Origin: Acinetobacter baylyi DSM 14961 = CIP 107474
GTDB taxonomy: Bacteria; Pseudomonadota; Gammaproteobacteria; Pseudomonadales; Moraxellaceae
Direction of reading: 5' to 3'
NCBI RefSeq assembly: GCF_000368685.1
Contig: NZ_KB849628.1
Coordinates: 636,442 to 700,441 of the forward strand
Length of the DNA: 64,000 nt
Shown here: piece by piece, positions 47,561-56,627 of the stretch
How the letters are laid out: the number at the start of each line of letters is the position of its first letter
How positions within the stretch are numbered: the first letter of the stretch is position 1
The notes under the pieces: generated by a model
What the model saw: the letters and a program-made list of their open reading frames with translations, nothing else
Database searches by the model: none
What the model was told of the DNA's origin: nothing
Program-made: the position numbers and the translations under genes

Positions 47561-47648
47561 TTCAATTTACTGTAAAAAGTCTTTCTTTTTCAAGTGTTGG
47601 TAAAATCGTTATACAATAATCATTCCTGCAAAACTAACTATTCATACC

Positions 47649-48104
47649 ATGCTCATGTCTCAATTTGATGTCAATTTACTGGTTCTACTCGTTTTACTGG
47701 CTTGTGGTATTTTTAGCCAAAATGCGGCGGTAACTATTGCTGCAGGCGTATTAATTGTTTTTAAGCTTACACCTTTAAGTGAATTTTTCCCTTTTTTACA
47801 GCAACATGGCCTAAATGTTGGTGTGATTATTTTAACGATTGGCGTACTTACCCCAATTGCCAGTGGAAAATTAAGCGGTGAAACCATTCTCAAATCATTT
47901 TTTAGTTATAAATCTATATTGGCTATAACTGTGGGATTATTAGTTGCGTGGTTAGGAGGACGAGGCGTCAAACTGATGTCGAGCCAACCAGATATTGTTG
48001 CAGGGTTACTCATTGGAACAGTTGCAGGTGTTGCCTTACTCAGGGGCGTACCAGTGGGGCCACTAATCGCAGCTGGAATTTTATCTTTAGTGCTATGGAA
48101 TTAA
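47649..48104 (+). CDS. DUF441 / UPF0756 family membrane protein
   Basis: 151 residues, almost entirely hydrophobic with four to five predicted membrane helices and glycine-rich turns ([47 protein letters not shown]). These match the DUF441 (YeaL-like) family, whose function is unknown. ATG at 47655 is an equally possible start. It lies next to the CRISPR leader but reads away from the array; a hairpin with a T tail ends it at 48241-48277. Confidence 0.85.
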
Positions 48105-48240
48105 TTCTTTTAAATTAAGCAGCGCATGGAAGCTTCTAATTCTATACCCCAATACAGTAGTCAATTCCACCAGGAGCTGTTTTTAGTCTTAAATTTTAAT
48201 AAAGGTCATTCATTCTCATTCAGCTTATATATTTTCGAGC

Positions 48241-48277
48241 AGGATATTTAATTTTGATTAAATATCCTCTCTTTTTA
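48241..48277 (+). terminator. Terminator downstream of the DUF441 gene
   Basis: An 11-bp perfect stem AGGATATTTAA / TTAAATATCCT with a six-base loop and a CTCTTTTT tail, 137 bp after the gene. The intervening bases hold nothing recognised. Confidence 0.75.
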
Positions 48278-48323
48278 ACTCATGGTGAGATCTTGTTAAG
48301 TCATCATTCAACATAACATATTG

Positions 48324-49244
48324 CTAGTTAGCATAATAATGAGCACGTTTTTGCGAAAATTTAGCCAATTGCTTTAAGAAACCTTCAAAGTAGCTTTTCT
48401 CTTTTTCTTCAATCCGATAGCCAGCATATAAAGTACGGCGTAAACCATTTGCAGAAACGCAGTCAAGACGACGGCTCGTCACCCAGCCTTTTTGCTCATA
48501 TTCATTAACCACCCAATCTGGTAAAGCCGAAATACCCCGTCCACTGGCTACAAGTTGAATCAACATCTGGGTTAAATCCGTAGTACGGATCTCTTTAGGT
48601 TGAATATTGGCTGGAATAAACAGATGTGCCATGATATCCAAACGATGCTTGTCTACAGGATAAGTAATCAGAGTTTGCTCGGCCAACTCCTCAACCGTTA
48701 CTTTTTCTGCACGAACCAAAGGATGAGTATTAGACAATACCAAACGCGACTCATATTCAAAAATTGGAAAATACTCAATACCTTTTAGTGCAATAGGGTC
48801 TGCTGTGATCAAAAGATCAAACTCTCCTGTTTGCAACAAGTCGTGTGGATTGGCTTCGAAGCCAGAAGCAAAGTCAAGATCTACATCAGGATACTGTTGA
48901 CGATATTGATTAAGTAAGGGCATTAACCAATCAAAACAGCTATGACATTCTGAGGAGAAAACAATACGTCCTGTTTGCCCATGTACAATCCGAGTAATAT
49001 CGCTTTGTGCAATTTGAATCTGTGGCAAAATATCATCTGCCAATTTAAGCAAACGCTGGCCAACATTTGAAAATGTCACAGGACGACTACGGCGGTTAAC
49101 TACCTCAACACCGTACCAGTGATCAAGCTCTTTTAATTGATGAGATATAGCCGAAGGCGTCAGACACAAATCATTTGCAGCAGCAACCAGCGAACCATGC
49201 TCACGTAAAGCCAGTAAAGTTTTTAGATGACGAATTTCGAGCAT
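48324..49244 (-). CDS. metR: LysR-family regulator MetR
   Basis: 306 residues. The N-terminal helix-turn-helix (EIRHLKTLLALREHGSLVAAA..., about 3-60) and especially the effector-domain segments SSECHSCFDWLMPLLNQ (about 96-112) and TLITYPVDKHRLDIMAHLF (about 195-213) closely resemble E. coli MetR, which uses homocysteine as co-effector. I infer control of methionine synthesis genes; metE/metH are not adjacent. The start is ATG 49242-49244 (GAGAG upstream) in place of an upstream TTG. A MetR-like half-symmetric site TGAA-N6-TTCA occurs upstream at 49329-49342. Confidence 0.88.
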   Translation of the reverse strand: MLEIRHLKTLLALREHGSLVAAANDLCLTPSAISHQLKELDHWYGVEVVNRRSRPVTFSNVGQRLLKLADDILPQIQIAQSDITRIVHGQTGRIVFSSECHSCFDWLMPLLNQYRQQYPDVDLDFASGFEANPHDLLQTGEFDLLITADPIALKGIEYFPIFEYESRLVLSNTHPLVRAEKVTVEELAEQTLITYPVDKHRLDIMAHLFIPANIQPKEIRTTDLTQMLIQLVASGRGISALPDWVVNEYEQKGWVTSRRLDCVSANGLRRTLYAGYRIEEKEKSYFEGFLKQLAKFSQKRAHYYAN

Positions 49245-49777
49245 GTAGAACAATCTCTCAAATACTTGCAGTGCTGAAAATCTGAAACTCTTTAATTTGC
49301 GATTTTCAATGCTTTCATTTTAAACAACTGAACAATGATTCATCCTTTAAGCGAATGAATATAAAAAACCTAAGCGTCTCACCTTTAATGAGCGATGACT
49401 GTCACATCTCACACCCTTAAAAATAAAAGATAGAGCCTAAGCCATATCATGAATAAAATTCATTATAACACAAAATTAATGAGTTTATTTTAACATGAAT
49501 ATTATTTTAATTTTGATGAATATATTCTACTCCTATAAATTGAAAATATCCTTTTTAGCAATTCTGACTATTCATATGTCAAAATTTGAGTTGCAGAAAA
49601 GATCTAAATTCTTATATGGGAATCAATTATTAAGCAACTGATAAATATAAAATTTAAATATTTTCTATTTTAGATTGAGCATTTGTTGAACCCAGTAATA
49701 GACACGAAAAATGTCTTAACTTTACTACGCAGTTTCCACTATAATTCCTTGCTATTTTATATTCTCTCCAATTTTTT
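49245..49777. other. 533-bp region between metR and the MFS gene
   Basis: Divergent intergenic DNA, AT-rich, with no open frame of note. It has one short TGAA-N6-TTCA symmetric site (49329-49342), one base off the usual MetR spacing. I saw no other structure. Both flanking promoters should be here. Confidence 0.55.
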
Positions 49778-50989
49778 ATGTCTTCTTCATCAAATACATC
49801 GGTTCCTCCCATCCGACAGTATCCCCTATTTCTTATTATTTTAGCACTTGCTACAGGTGGTTTTTGTATTGGTACAACCGAGTTTGTGGCCATGGGTCTC
49901 ATTCAGGAAATTGCAGCCGATTTACATATTAGCGTTCCACAAGCAGGACATTTCATCAGTGCCTATGCTTTAGGTGTAGTTATTGGTGCCCCGGTGATTG
50001 CGATCTTGGGCGCACGCGTGCCGCGCAAATCATTACTTCTAGGATTAATGCTGTTTTATGGCGTTGCCAATGCTTTGACAGCCTTAGCGAAAACACCAGA
50101 AATGGTTCTGATATCACGTTTCATTGCTGGTTTCCCACACGGGGCATATTTTGGTGTAGCTGCACTGGTTGCCGCAGAACTGGCTGGCCCTAAAAAACGT
50201 GCATCAGCAGTTGCACAAGTGATGATGGGATTGACCGTAGCAACTGTTTTAGGCGTTCCACTTGCAACCTGGATTGGTCAACAATTTGGCTGGCGAGCAG
50301 GTTTTGAATTTTCTGCTGCAATTGCTTTTATTACTTTAATTTCGGTGGCTATTTTTGTTCCGCACATTGCAGTCAGAACAACAGCCAGTATAAAAACCGA
50401 ACTGGCTGGTCTTAAAAATATCAATATGTGGCTGACATTGGCTGTAGGTGCAATTGGTTTTGGTGGCATGTTTTCTGTATATAGCTATGTATCACCTATT
50501 CTTACAGAATATACCAAAGTCAATATTGATATCGTCCCGATTGCATTGGCCATTTGGGGTATTGGCATGGTCATTGGTGGCTTGGTCGCTGGATGGTTGG
50601 CAGATAAAAATTTAAATAGAACTCTAGTTGGTGTCCTGATCAGTTCTGCACTTGCGTTTATTCTTGCCAGCTTTCTTATGAGTAATATTTATACCGCCAT
50701 AGCAGGCCTATTTTTAATTGGTATTACGGTGATGGGGCTTGGTGGCGGCTTACAAATGCGTCTCATGGATGTTGCTGGCGATGCTCAAGGCGTAGCTGCT
50801 TCCCTCAATCATTCTGCATTTAACATTGCCAATGCACTCGGTGCATTCTTGGGTGGCTGGGTATTGAGCCATCAAATGGGATGGATTGCGCCAATCTGGG
50901 TAGGCTTTGTTTTAAGCCTCGGAGGGTTGATTATTTTACTGATTGCCTTTGCTGTCGAGAAAAAAACTTCGTCAAATCAATGCGCTTAA
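49778..50989 (+). CDS. Major facilitator exporter, AraJ-like (DHA1)
   Basis: 403 residues with about 12 membrane helices. It opens with ALATGGFCIGTTEFVAMGLIQEIAADL, the start typical of the AraJ/YdhP-type DHA1 subfamily that exports sugars, drugs or purine compounds. The motif-A loop following helix 2 reads GARVPRKSLLLGL. The next genes (nucleoside hydrolase operon) converge on it, so no common regulation is implied. Substrate unknown. Confidence 0.88.
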   Translation: MSSSSNTSVPPIRQYPLFLIILALATGGFCIGTTEFVAMGLIQEIAADLHISVPQAGHFISAYALGVVIGAPVIAILGARVPRKSLLLGLMLFYGVANALTALAKTPEMVLISRFIAGFPHGAYFGVAALVAAELAGPKKRASAVAQVMMGLTVATVLGVPLATWIGQQFGWRAGFEFSAAIAFITLISVAIFVPHIAVRTTASIKTELAGLKNINMWLTLAVGAIGFGGMFSVYSYVSPILTEYTKVNIDIVPIALAIWGIGMVIGGLVAGWLADKNLNRTLVGVLISSALAFILASFLMSNIYTAIAGLFLIGITVMGLGGGLQMRLMDVAGDAQGVAASLNHSAFNIANALGAFLGGWVLSHQMGWIAPIWVGFVLSLGGLIILLIAFAVEKKTSSNQCA

Positions 50990-51006
50990 TCTTGTTAAAC
51001 TTTTGA

Positions 51007-51040
51007 ATGAATCACCATGATCAATATCATGATGATTCAT
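51007..51040. terminator. Palindrome between convergent MFS and nucleoside hydrolase genes
   Basis: ATGAATCA, two bases, ATGAT, a four-base loop, ATCAT, two bases, TGATTCAT: a hairpin 17-18 bp after each stop codon. It lacks a clear T tract on either side, so termination here is only likely, not certain. Confidence 0.55.
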
Positions 51041-51057
51041 GCTATTTAAGATACAAT

Positions 51058-52005
51058 CTACTGATACGTTGCCAGACGCTCTGATAGCAAATCAAAGAAG
51101 CCATCACGATCAATATCACGTAAATATTCTGCATTTGCAGTGCGACCAGTGACATTCCACCAGTCTGCAACCATAGCGCCCACTGTCAATGGGCTATCCG
51201 CTTCAATCTCGACATTGATAAAACGACCAGAGAATAGTTCAGGTTTGATCATATAGCCGATGACACAAGGATCATGTAATGGTGCGCCTTCAGAACCGTA
51301 TTTTTCCATATCATAACGTTCAAAGAAATCTGTCCAGGCTGCTACAGCAGGACCGACCTGATTATCCATACGGCGCAAACCATCGACCCATTCTTTCGAG
51401 GTTAAGACTTGATGTGTGACATCAAGTGGAATCACAGTTAATGGAATACCCGCAGCAAATACAATTTTCGCTGCGTCTGGGTCAACAAACATATTAAATT
51501 CTGCCGAAGGTGTAATATTTCCTCCTTCAAAAAAGCCGCCCCCCATCAAGACAATTCGCTTAACTCGCGCTGCAATATCTGGAGCTTTTAATAGTGCCTG
51601 AGCAGTATTGGTCATCGGCCCCAAAGAACAGATCGTAATTGTTTTCTCAGGTGCATTTCGCAGAGTTTCAATAATAAAATCAACTGAGTGCTGGGCCTGC
51701 AAAGGCATTTGCGGCTCAGGTAACTCAATACCATCGAGTCCTGTTTTTCCATGTACATTTTCGGCGGTAATTAATGGACGTTTCAACGGACGATCGCATC
51801 CAGCGAAAACAGAAATATCTGGACGTCCAGCCAATTCACATACTTTACGTGCATTTGCACTGGTCAATGCCAATGGCACATTTCCAGCGACCGTTGTAAT
51901 CGCAAGTACCTTTACTTCAGGGCTCGCCAGTGCCAATAAAATTGCAACTGCATCATCCTGACCTGGATCTGTATCAATAATAATTTGATGAGGAGAATGT
52001 GTCAT
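51058..52005 (-). CDS. Inosine/uridine-preferring nucleoside hydrolase family enzyme
   Basis: Hydrolyses the N-glycosidic bond of ribonucleosides to base and ribose. 315 residues with the calcium/ribose-binding IDTDPGQDDAVAILLAL (10-26), VLGGGFFEGGNITPSAEFN-type region (about 150-170), and a late conserved H-x-x-x-E/D-P-like HDPCVIGYM (about 242-250). Third gene of the NupC-type transporter / dioxygenase / hydrolase series on the minus strand; ribokinase at 56628 would take the released ribose further. Base preference is not predictable from sequence. Confidence 0.93.
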   Translation of the reverse strand: MTHSPHQIIIDTDPGQDDAVAILLALASPEVKVLAITTVAGNVPLALTSANARKVCELAGRPDISVFAGCDRPLKRPLITAENVHGKTGLDGIELPEPQMPLQAQHSVDFIIETLRNAPEKTITICSLGPMTNTAQALLKAPDIAARVKRIVLMGGGFFEGGNITPSAEFNMFVDPDAAKIVFAAGIPLTVIPLDVTHQVLTSKEWVDGLRRMDNQVGPAVAAWTDFFERYDMEKYGSEGAPLHDPCVIGYMIKPELFSGRFINVEIEADSPLTVGAMVADWWNVTGRTANAEYLRDIDRDGFFDLLSERLATYQ

Positions 52006-52082
52006 TCACTTACCCTTATATAAAATATCCTGAATTTCAATCAGAAATTCATCATTCAATAACCGCTTAATCACATGCTCAT

Positions 52083-52934
52083 TTAGAGCAAGATTTTTCC
52101 ATCCTGAATGACTTTGAGTTCACGCATGCGTTCTGCATGATAGCTGCCTGCGGTATAGCGAGCTGACAACACCACATCACCACGCGGCTGTAAAAAGAAC
52201 GGCATAGAAATTCGTTCTTGCAGGCGATCCTGATCTTTATATTTCACAACACGATGTGTGGTAGACGGATAATAAAATTGCGACGCTTCTTGCAACATAT
52301 CGCCAATATTAATAATCAAAGAATTTGGCTCGACAGGCACATCATACCACTCGCCCGTTGCATCTTTAACTTGTAACCCTGGTGCTGTGGCCGCAGGCAA
52401 GATGGTAATCAGATTAATATCTTCATGCGCCGCAGCACGAATATAATCATGGTCTACATCGACTGGGGTATACCTTAAAACACGCAATAAGCTTTCAGAA
52501 CCTTCAATCATGGCGGGTAAAGGCTCATGATAGGCATTTTGCACATTTGATGGAGAAAAGTCCTGAATCCATTGTAATAGCTGCTTGGCAAGTATTAATG
52601 CCTGCTCATAATAATGATGTGTATTTGTCGATAATTCATGAGGAAAAACGCCAGATGGAAAGATATGAAAAAACTCTTTCAAATCTTTAACTGTTTCTCC
52701 TTTTGCTGTTTCAGACAAATCCGTCGGGAAAAAACCACCTTTTTGCTCGGGACGAACTCGATATTGATTTTTAGCATCCGACTTAAAAAATGCCAACCAT
52801 TCGGTATAGATCAACTGGATCAAGGGCCAATCTAATGGATGATTCACGATGACAGCAAATCCAGTATCATGCAAAGACTGTGCAAAAAGTTGTCCTGCAT
52901 TTGAGGCAGAGTAGTCAATGGTCGCAATATGCAT
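52083..52934 (-). CDS. 2-oxoglutarate/Fe(II) dioxygenase, isopenicillin N synthase-like
   Basis: A non-haem iron oxygenase of 283 residues. The facial triad is His170, Asp172 (HED) and His227 (STTHRV), and the 2-oxoglutarate anchor is Arg241-x-Ser243 (ERISMPFF). An N-terminal DIOX_N-type domain is present. The family includes isopenicillin N synthase, thymine-7-hydroxylase and pyrimidine-deoxynucleoside dioxygenases. Its place between a concentrative nucleoside transporter and a nucleoside hydrolase suggests oxidation of a nucleoside or free base, which is inference. The ribosome-binding site is GGAG seven bases before ATG. Confidence 0.88.
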   Translation of the reverse strand: MHIATIDYSASNAGQLFAQSLHDTGFAVIVNHPLDWPLIQLIYTEWLAFFKSDAKNQYRVRPEQKGGFFPTDLSETAKGETVKDLKEFFHIFPSGVFPHELSTNTHHYYEQALILAKQLLQWIQDFSPSNVQNAYHEPLPAMIEGSESLLRVLRYTPVDVDHDYIRAAAHEDINLITILPAATAPGLQVKDATGEWYDVPVEPNSLIINIGDMLQEASQFYYPSTTHRVVKYKDQDRLQERISMPFFLQPRGDVVLSARYTAGSYHAERMRELKVIQDGKILL

Positions 52935-53058
52935 AGAAGCTCCATATTTATGATACTGATCTAAGCAAAAAATAAGCCGTATTTATGTCGTAAAATACGG
53001 CTATTGGTGTATGTATTTATTTAACATCAAAGATTAAAACAAATACACATCGGCACTT

Positions 53059-54309
53059 TTACATCGAAAAACCAAGACAAATTCCTGCAATGGTTGCACT
53101 CATCAGGTTTGATAAAGTTGCTGCCAGTAAAGCACGCACAGCCAGTTTGGAGAGTACGGGTGTGAGTTTTGGTTCTACCATACCAAACGCCCCTAGCACG
53201 ACACCAATCGAACTAAAGTTTGCAAAGCCGCATAAACCAAAAGAAATAATAGCAGCGGTATGCGCCGAAATTGTATGATCTGCCAGATGTGGTGACAGAC
53301 TTAAATAAGCTACAAACTCGTTAATGACCAGTTTTTGTCCAAGCAATGCACCTGCAAGTTGAGCCTCATTCCAATCAACCCCCATGACATAAGCCAAGGG
53401 TGACAAAATATAGCCGAAAATGGCATCTAAACTTAAGCCTGAATAGCCAAACCATCCGCCCACAAAGCCGAAAATACCGTTGACCAGACTCAGCAGGCCA
53501 ACAAAGACCATAATGACCGTTCCGACACCTGCCGCAATTTTAAGACCCATCATGGCACCGTTGGCTGCAGCTTCGATAATGTTCGATGGACGCTGTTCAC
53601 CAAACTCAAGATCTGTAACTTCAACTGTTGATGGCTCGGTAGCAGGACTGAGCAAACGGGCAAATAAAATACCCCCTGGAATCGCCATTAACGATGCTGC
53701 TAATAGATATTCCATAGGAACACCTAAACCTGCGTATCCCACCAACACCGAACCAGAAACAGCAGCCATTCCACTACACATCACTGTAAACAACTCATTT
53801 TTATTCATACGCAATAAAAATGGTCGAAGTGCAGCAGGCAATTCATTTTGACCAATAAAAATAGTCGTCACTGCAGCGAAAGATTCTACTTTACTAATCC
53901 CTAAAGCCTTTTGAAAAATTCCACCTAAAACTTTGATAAAAATCGTCATAATCTTGAGATAGTAAAGAATGGCGATCAATGCAGTTACAAAAATAATGGT
54001 GGGTAAAACTTTAAGTGCAAAAATAAAACCGCCACCATGAAATACGGTATTCATCTGGTCGCCCACTAACGCACCAAACAAAAATGCACTGCCTGCATCC
54101 GCATAACCAATCACGTGGTTTACGCCTGAAGCAAGCTGTTCAAATAAATACTTACCCATTGGAACATATAAAATAATGATCCCGAGTAAAAACTGTAAAC
54201 CGAGAGCAGGTAAAATCGTTCTCACTTTGATTATTCTTCGATTATTGGAAAAGATATATCCAATCAATAGAAGAATAAAAATACCGATTAAACCACGATA
54301 TTCAAACAT
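53059..54309 (-). CDS. nupC: Concentrative nucleoside transporter (NupC/CNT family)
   Basis: Proton- or sodium-driven uptake of nucleosides across the inner membrane. 416 residues from the ATG at 54307-54309 (excellent GGAG, six bases upstream); an earlier start at 54339 is not used. CNT hallmarks are readable: GIIILYVPMGKYLFE, the nucleoside-binding GQNELPAALRPFLL (about 175-188; an intramembrane hairpin with Gln-Asn-Glu), and the second ...VINEFVAYL half-site (about 317-325). It heads the operon with the dioxygenase and nucleoside hydrolase. Confidence 0.94.
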   Translation of the reverse strand: MFEYRGLIGIFILLLIGYIFSNNRRIIKVRTILPALGLQFLLGIIILYVPMGKYLFEQLASGVNHVIGYADAGSAFLFGALVGDQMNTVFHGGGFIFALKVLPTIIFVTALIAILYYLKIMTIFIKVLGGIFQKALGISKVESFAAVTTIFIGQNELPAALRPFLLRMNKNELFTVMCSGMAAVSGSVLVGYAGLGVPMEYLLAASLMAIPGGILFARLLSPATEPSTVEVTDLEFGEQRPSNIIEAAANGAMMGLKIAAGVGTVIMVFVGLLSLVNGIFGFVGGWFGYSGLSLDAIFGYILSPLAYVMGVDWNEAQLAGALLGQKLVINEFVAYLSLSPHLADHTISAHTAAIISFGLCGFANFSSIGVVLGAFGMVEPKLTPVLSKLAVRALLAATLSNLMSATIAGICLGFSM

Positions 54310-54900
54310 TCTTATCTCCGTAACATAAGCACACCTCATTCACGCCACAGATCATTGAGTTCATCAGTTTCTTAAACAAAACTGACCTACTGTTCTGCTG
54401 ATAGCATGCGCTTACACTACACAATCACGCCATTCAGTGATGCTTAACAATCACTGATTTAGAAAATGAGGAAATGGAGACAATACAAAGATCATGCCAT
54501 CGTCAATGAATGACATCGATCCAAATTGTCATACCAATCATGATTTTGCCTGCTTTCAATTCAAGACAAACAAATGAAATAGCACAAAAATAAACGTTTG
54601 TTTTTAAACAATTATTTATTTTGAGTATTTATCGGGCGGTAAATTTAACAAAATTTCACATAGATATCGAATCTTTTTTTAGCCTGTAAAATCATTTTTG
54701 TTGTAAAAATTCGATCAATATTTAAAAATTTATAATTTTTCTTTTTATAATGAGCACTTAATTATATCAAAATCATAACAAAATTTTATAAATTCTTAAG
54801 TTTTTATTTATGACTAAAATTCGATATTTTCATGCACACTTTTTAGACCAAACGATAAAAAATAGTGCATAGATGATGCTTATTCAAACTCTGACAAGAT
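54310..54900. other. 591-bp region between K+ channel and nupC genes
   Basis: No gene seen. AT-rich, especially 54650-54830. It holds an 8-bp perfect inverted repeat (TCAGTGAT, eight bases, ATCACTGA) at 54434-54457, 125-148 bp upstream of nupC. The nupC promoter and the K+-channel gene's 3' flank both lie here. Confidence 0.6.
54434..54457. promoter_or_regulatory. Inverted repeat upstream of nupC, candidate operator
   Basis: TCAGTGAT and ATCACTGA, exact 8-bp arms separated by eight bases, about 125 bp upstream of the nupC start codon. It could be a nucleoside-responsive regulator site; there is no regulator gene next to it. Confidence 0.4.
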
Positions 54901-55884
54901 TTATGCATCTGGAAGTTTTTCACCACAATGGGGACAATACTTATATTTCTTGCGTTGTTCTTGTTCATCTAATTGTTGTTCTTTAATTAACTGAAGAATA
55001 ATTTCATGCGTTTGCTCACGACTGAGACCTACTTTTTTGCGGATTCTCTCAATTTCTTTTTCCTGATTGAGATAGTCAATCTGGTTAGAAATTAAAAGCT
55101 CTCGAAACTCCTGTTCTAGACGTTGATTACGTAAATTTAATTCGTTAGCAAGACCAGTCGCTAAAATACCCGCAGGTAAAGCTGCCAGCCCCACACCTAA
55201 AATGGTAATGACTGCACCTAATAGACGACCAATATTGGTCACAGGTGTGACATCTCCATAACCGACTGTCGTCAGTGTAACCACTGCCCACCACATCGAT
55301 TGCGGAATCGAGCTAAACACTTCTGGCTGGGCTTTATTTTCTACAACATAAATCCCACCAGCAGCCATGACAATCATAATCATCAAAATAAAGACGACAG
55401 CCTGAAACGATCCCTTTTCACGCTCAATCACTGCAAGTAAAATCTGTAATGACACAAAATATCGGGTAAGTTTGAGAAGCCTGAGTAATCTGAGAATCCG
55501 TAAAAAACGCAAATCGATATGTACAAAAAAATTAAGATATGCAGGTAAAATTGCCAACAAATCGATAATTGCGCCACCACTACTGACCCATTTTAAACGT
55601 GCTTTCCATGCAGCAAGTTGCGGATACTCCTCTGCGACACACCAAATTCGTAAAATGTATTCAACCGTAAAAATCACAATTGAAATTTTTTCAAAACCGT
55701 CAAAATAAAGTTGATACTGGCTATATATTGAATCAATTGATTCCAATAGCACGGCCAATACGTTCGCAACGATTAAAAGCACCAGCAAATAATTGATGAA
55801 TTGACTCAGCCGACTTTCATAATTCGGGTTATGCAGATGATTATAGACACGTCTACGTAGCGTGAGAGAAGCAGATTCGGTCAT
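54901..55884 (-). CDS. Voltage-gated-type potassium channel with zinc-ribbon-like tail
   Basis: 327 residues. Six membrane helices with an S4-like voltage-sensor helix carrying basic residues every third position (Arg126, 129, 132, 135, Lys138, Arg141), and a selectivity filter TTVGYGD (205-211) followed by the S6 glycine hinge region. This is the KvAP/Kch-type fold. The C-terminus carries a charged helix and then CPHCGEKLPDA (about 318-327), a single Cys-x-x-Cys that may bind zinc with another subunit. Transcribed alone between nucleoside genes. Confidence 0.92.
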   Translation of the reverse strand: MTESASLTLRRRVYNHLHNPNYESRLSQFINYLLVLLIVANVLAVLLESIDSIYSQYQLYFDGFEKISIVIFTVEYILRIWCVAEEYPQLAAWKARLKWVSSGGAIIDLLAILPAYLNFFVHIDLRFLRILRLLRLLKLTRYFVSLQILLAVIEREKGSFQAVVFILMIMIVMAAGGIYVVENKAQPEVFSSIPQSMWWAVVTLTTVGYGDVTPVTNIGRLLGAVITILGVGLAALPAGILATGLANELNLRNQRLEQEFRELLISNQIDYLNQEKEIERIRKKVGLSREQTHEIILQLIKEQQLDEQEQRKKYKYCPHCGEKLPDA

Positions 55885-55971
55885 ATCGATATTGTATTAT
55901 GCTTATGTCTATAGACTGAATCAATCTAGCATAATCCTGCCTCTTCCCCCACAAGGTTTGATGGACTTTAA

Positions 55972-56000
55972 TAAAAAAACAAGCACGTTTCGTGCTTGTG
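55972..56000 (-). terminator. Terminator for the 115-residue gene
   Basis: Stem ACAAGCACG / CGTGCTTGT with a three-base loop, ending in a long A tract on the plus strand, i.e. a T run on the minus strand. It lies about 20 bp beyond the stop of the 56020 gene and before the K+ channel promoter. Confidence 0.9.
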
Positions 56001-56019
56001 GAGAAGATTCGATATAGAG

Positions 56020-56367
56020 TTAGGCTGCTTTAGGGTAAGTAATGGTTTGACCTTGAATCAAGCGCGTCACAGCATTTGGATTAAAGCTCAACGTCAGAAT
56101 ATGATTATCCAAACTAATACGATATTGTGCAACCAAAGCCTCCCGACCTGTTTCAGTTTCAATCACATATTCATCGACAATATTTAAGATGCCTTCCAGA
56201 TTGGTACTGCTTGATGCAAAATCATGATCAAACAAATCATAGATTGTATTTAGGTTGAAGGTTTCTTGCACATCAGAAGGATGTTTTTTGACATGGTTTT
56301 CCAAAAACAGAACCAATTTGTGCGCATAGAAATAATAGTTCGGCTTATGGGTATAATGTAAATTCAT
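56020..56367 (-). CDS. Unknown 115-residue cytoplasmic protein
   Basis: Product MNLHYTHKPNYYFY... contains an N-terminal Tyr/His-rich stretch and a predicted alpha/beta remainder; no known domain is recognised. The start is the ATG at 56365-56367 because a GAAGGAG ribosome-binding site sits inside the longer frame. The 3' end is closed by a strong terminator, and expression as a single gene is likely. It has no signal peptide or membrane segment. Confidence 0.6.
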   Translation of the reverse strand: MNLHYTHKPNYYFYAHKLVLFLENHVKKHPSDVQETFNLNTIYDLFDHDFASSSTNLEGILNIVDEYVIETETGREALVAQYRISLDNHILTLSFNPNAVTRLIQGQTITYPKAA

Positions 56368-56627
56368 TTTTAACTCCTTCAACAGGATTAAGCATCATTG
56401 ATTTTTATGTCACTATTTAGTTTTAGGATTTTTAACTTAATTTTTTCTTAAAATACATGAATGCTCAAACTTTGTTCACAATACGATAACATTATCACGT
56501 TTTGTTACTTAGCTTAAAAATAGGGATTTGAACAATAACGCAATGCCATTTAAAACATCTTGTTTGATAAAACCGACATCGCGTAAAATTATAGGCATAA
56601 TACGCTGCTTTTAATTTAGAGTTTCTA

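Larger units (their letters stand above)
46959..47648. other. 690-bp region holding the CRISPR array and leader
   Basis: No protein gene was seen. It contains seven repeats (47022-47409), then an AT-rich leader-like stretch, and ends with the promoter area of the DUF441 gene. Confidence 0.75.

Noticed and set aside
49778..52005. MFS exporter as part of the nucleoside operon
   Set aside because: It is convergent with the nucleoside hydrolase gene with a hairpin between them, so it is a separate transcript.
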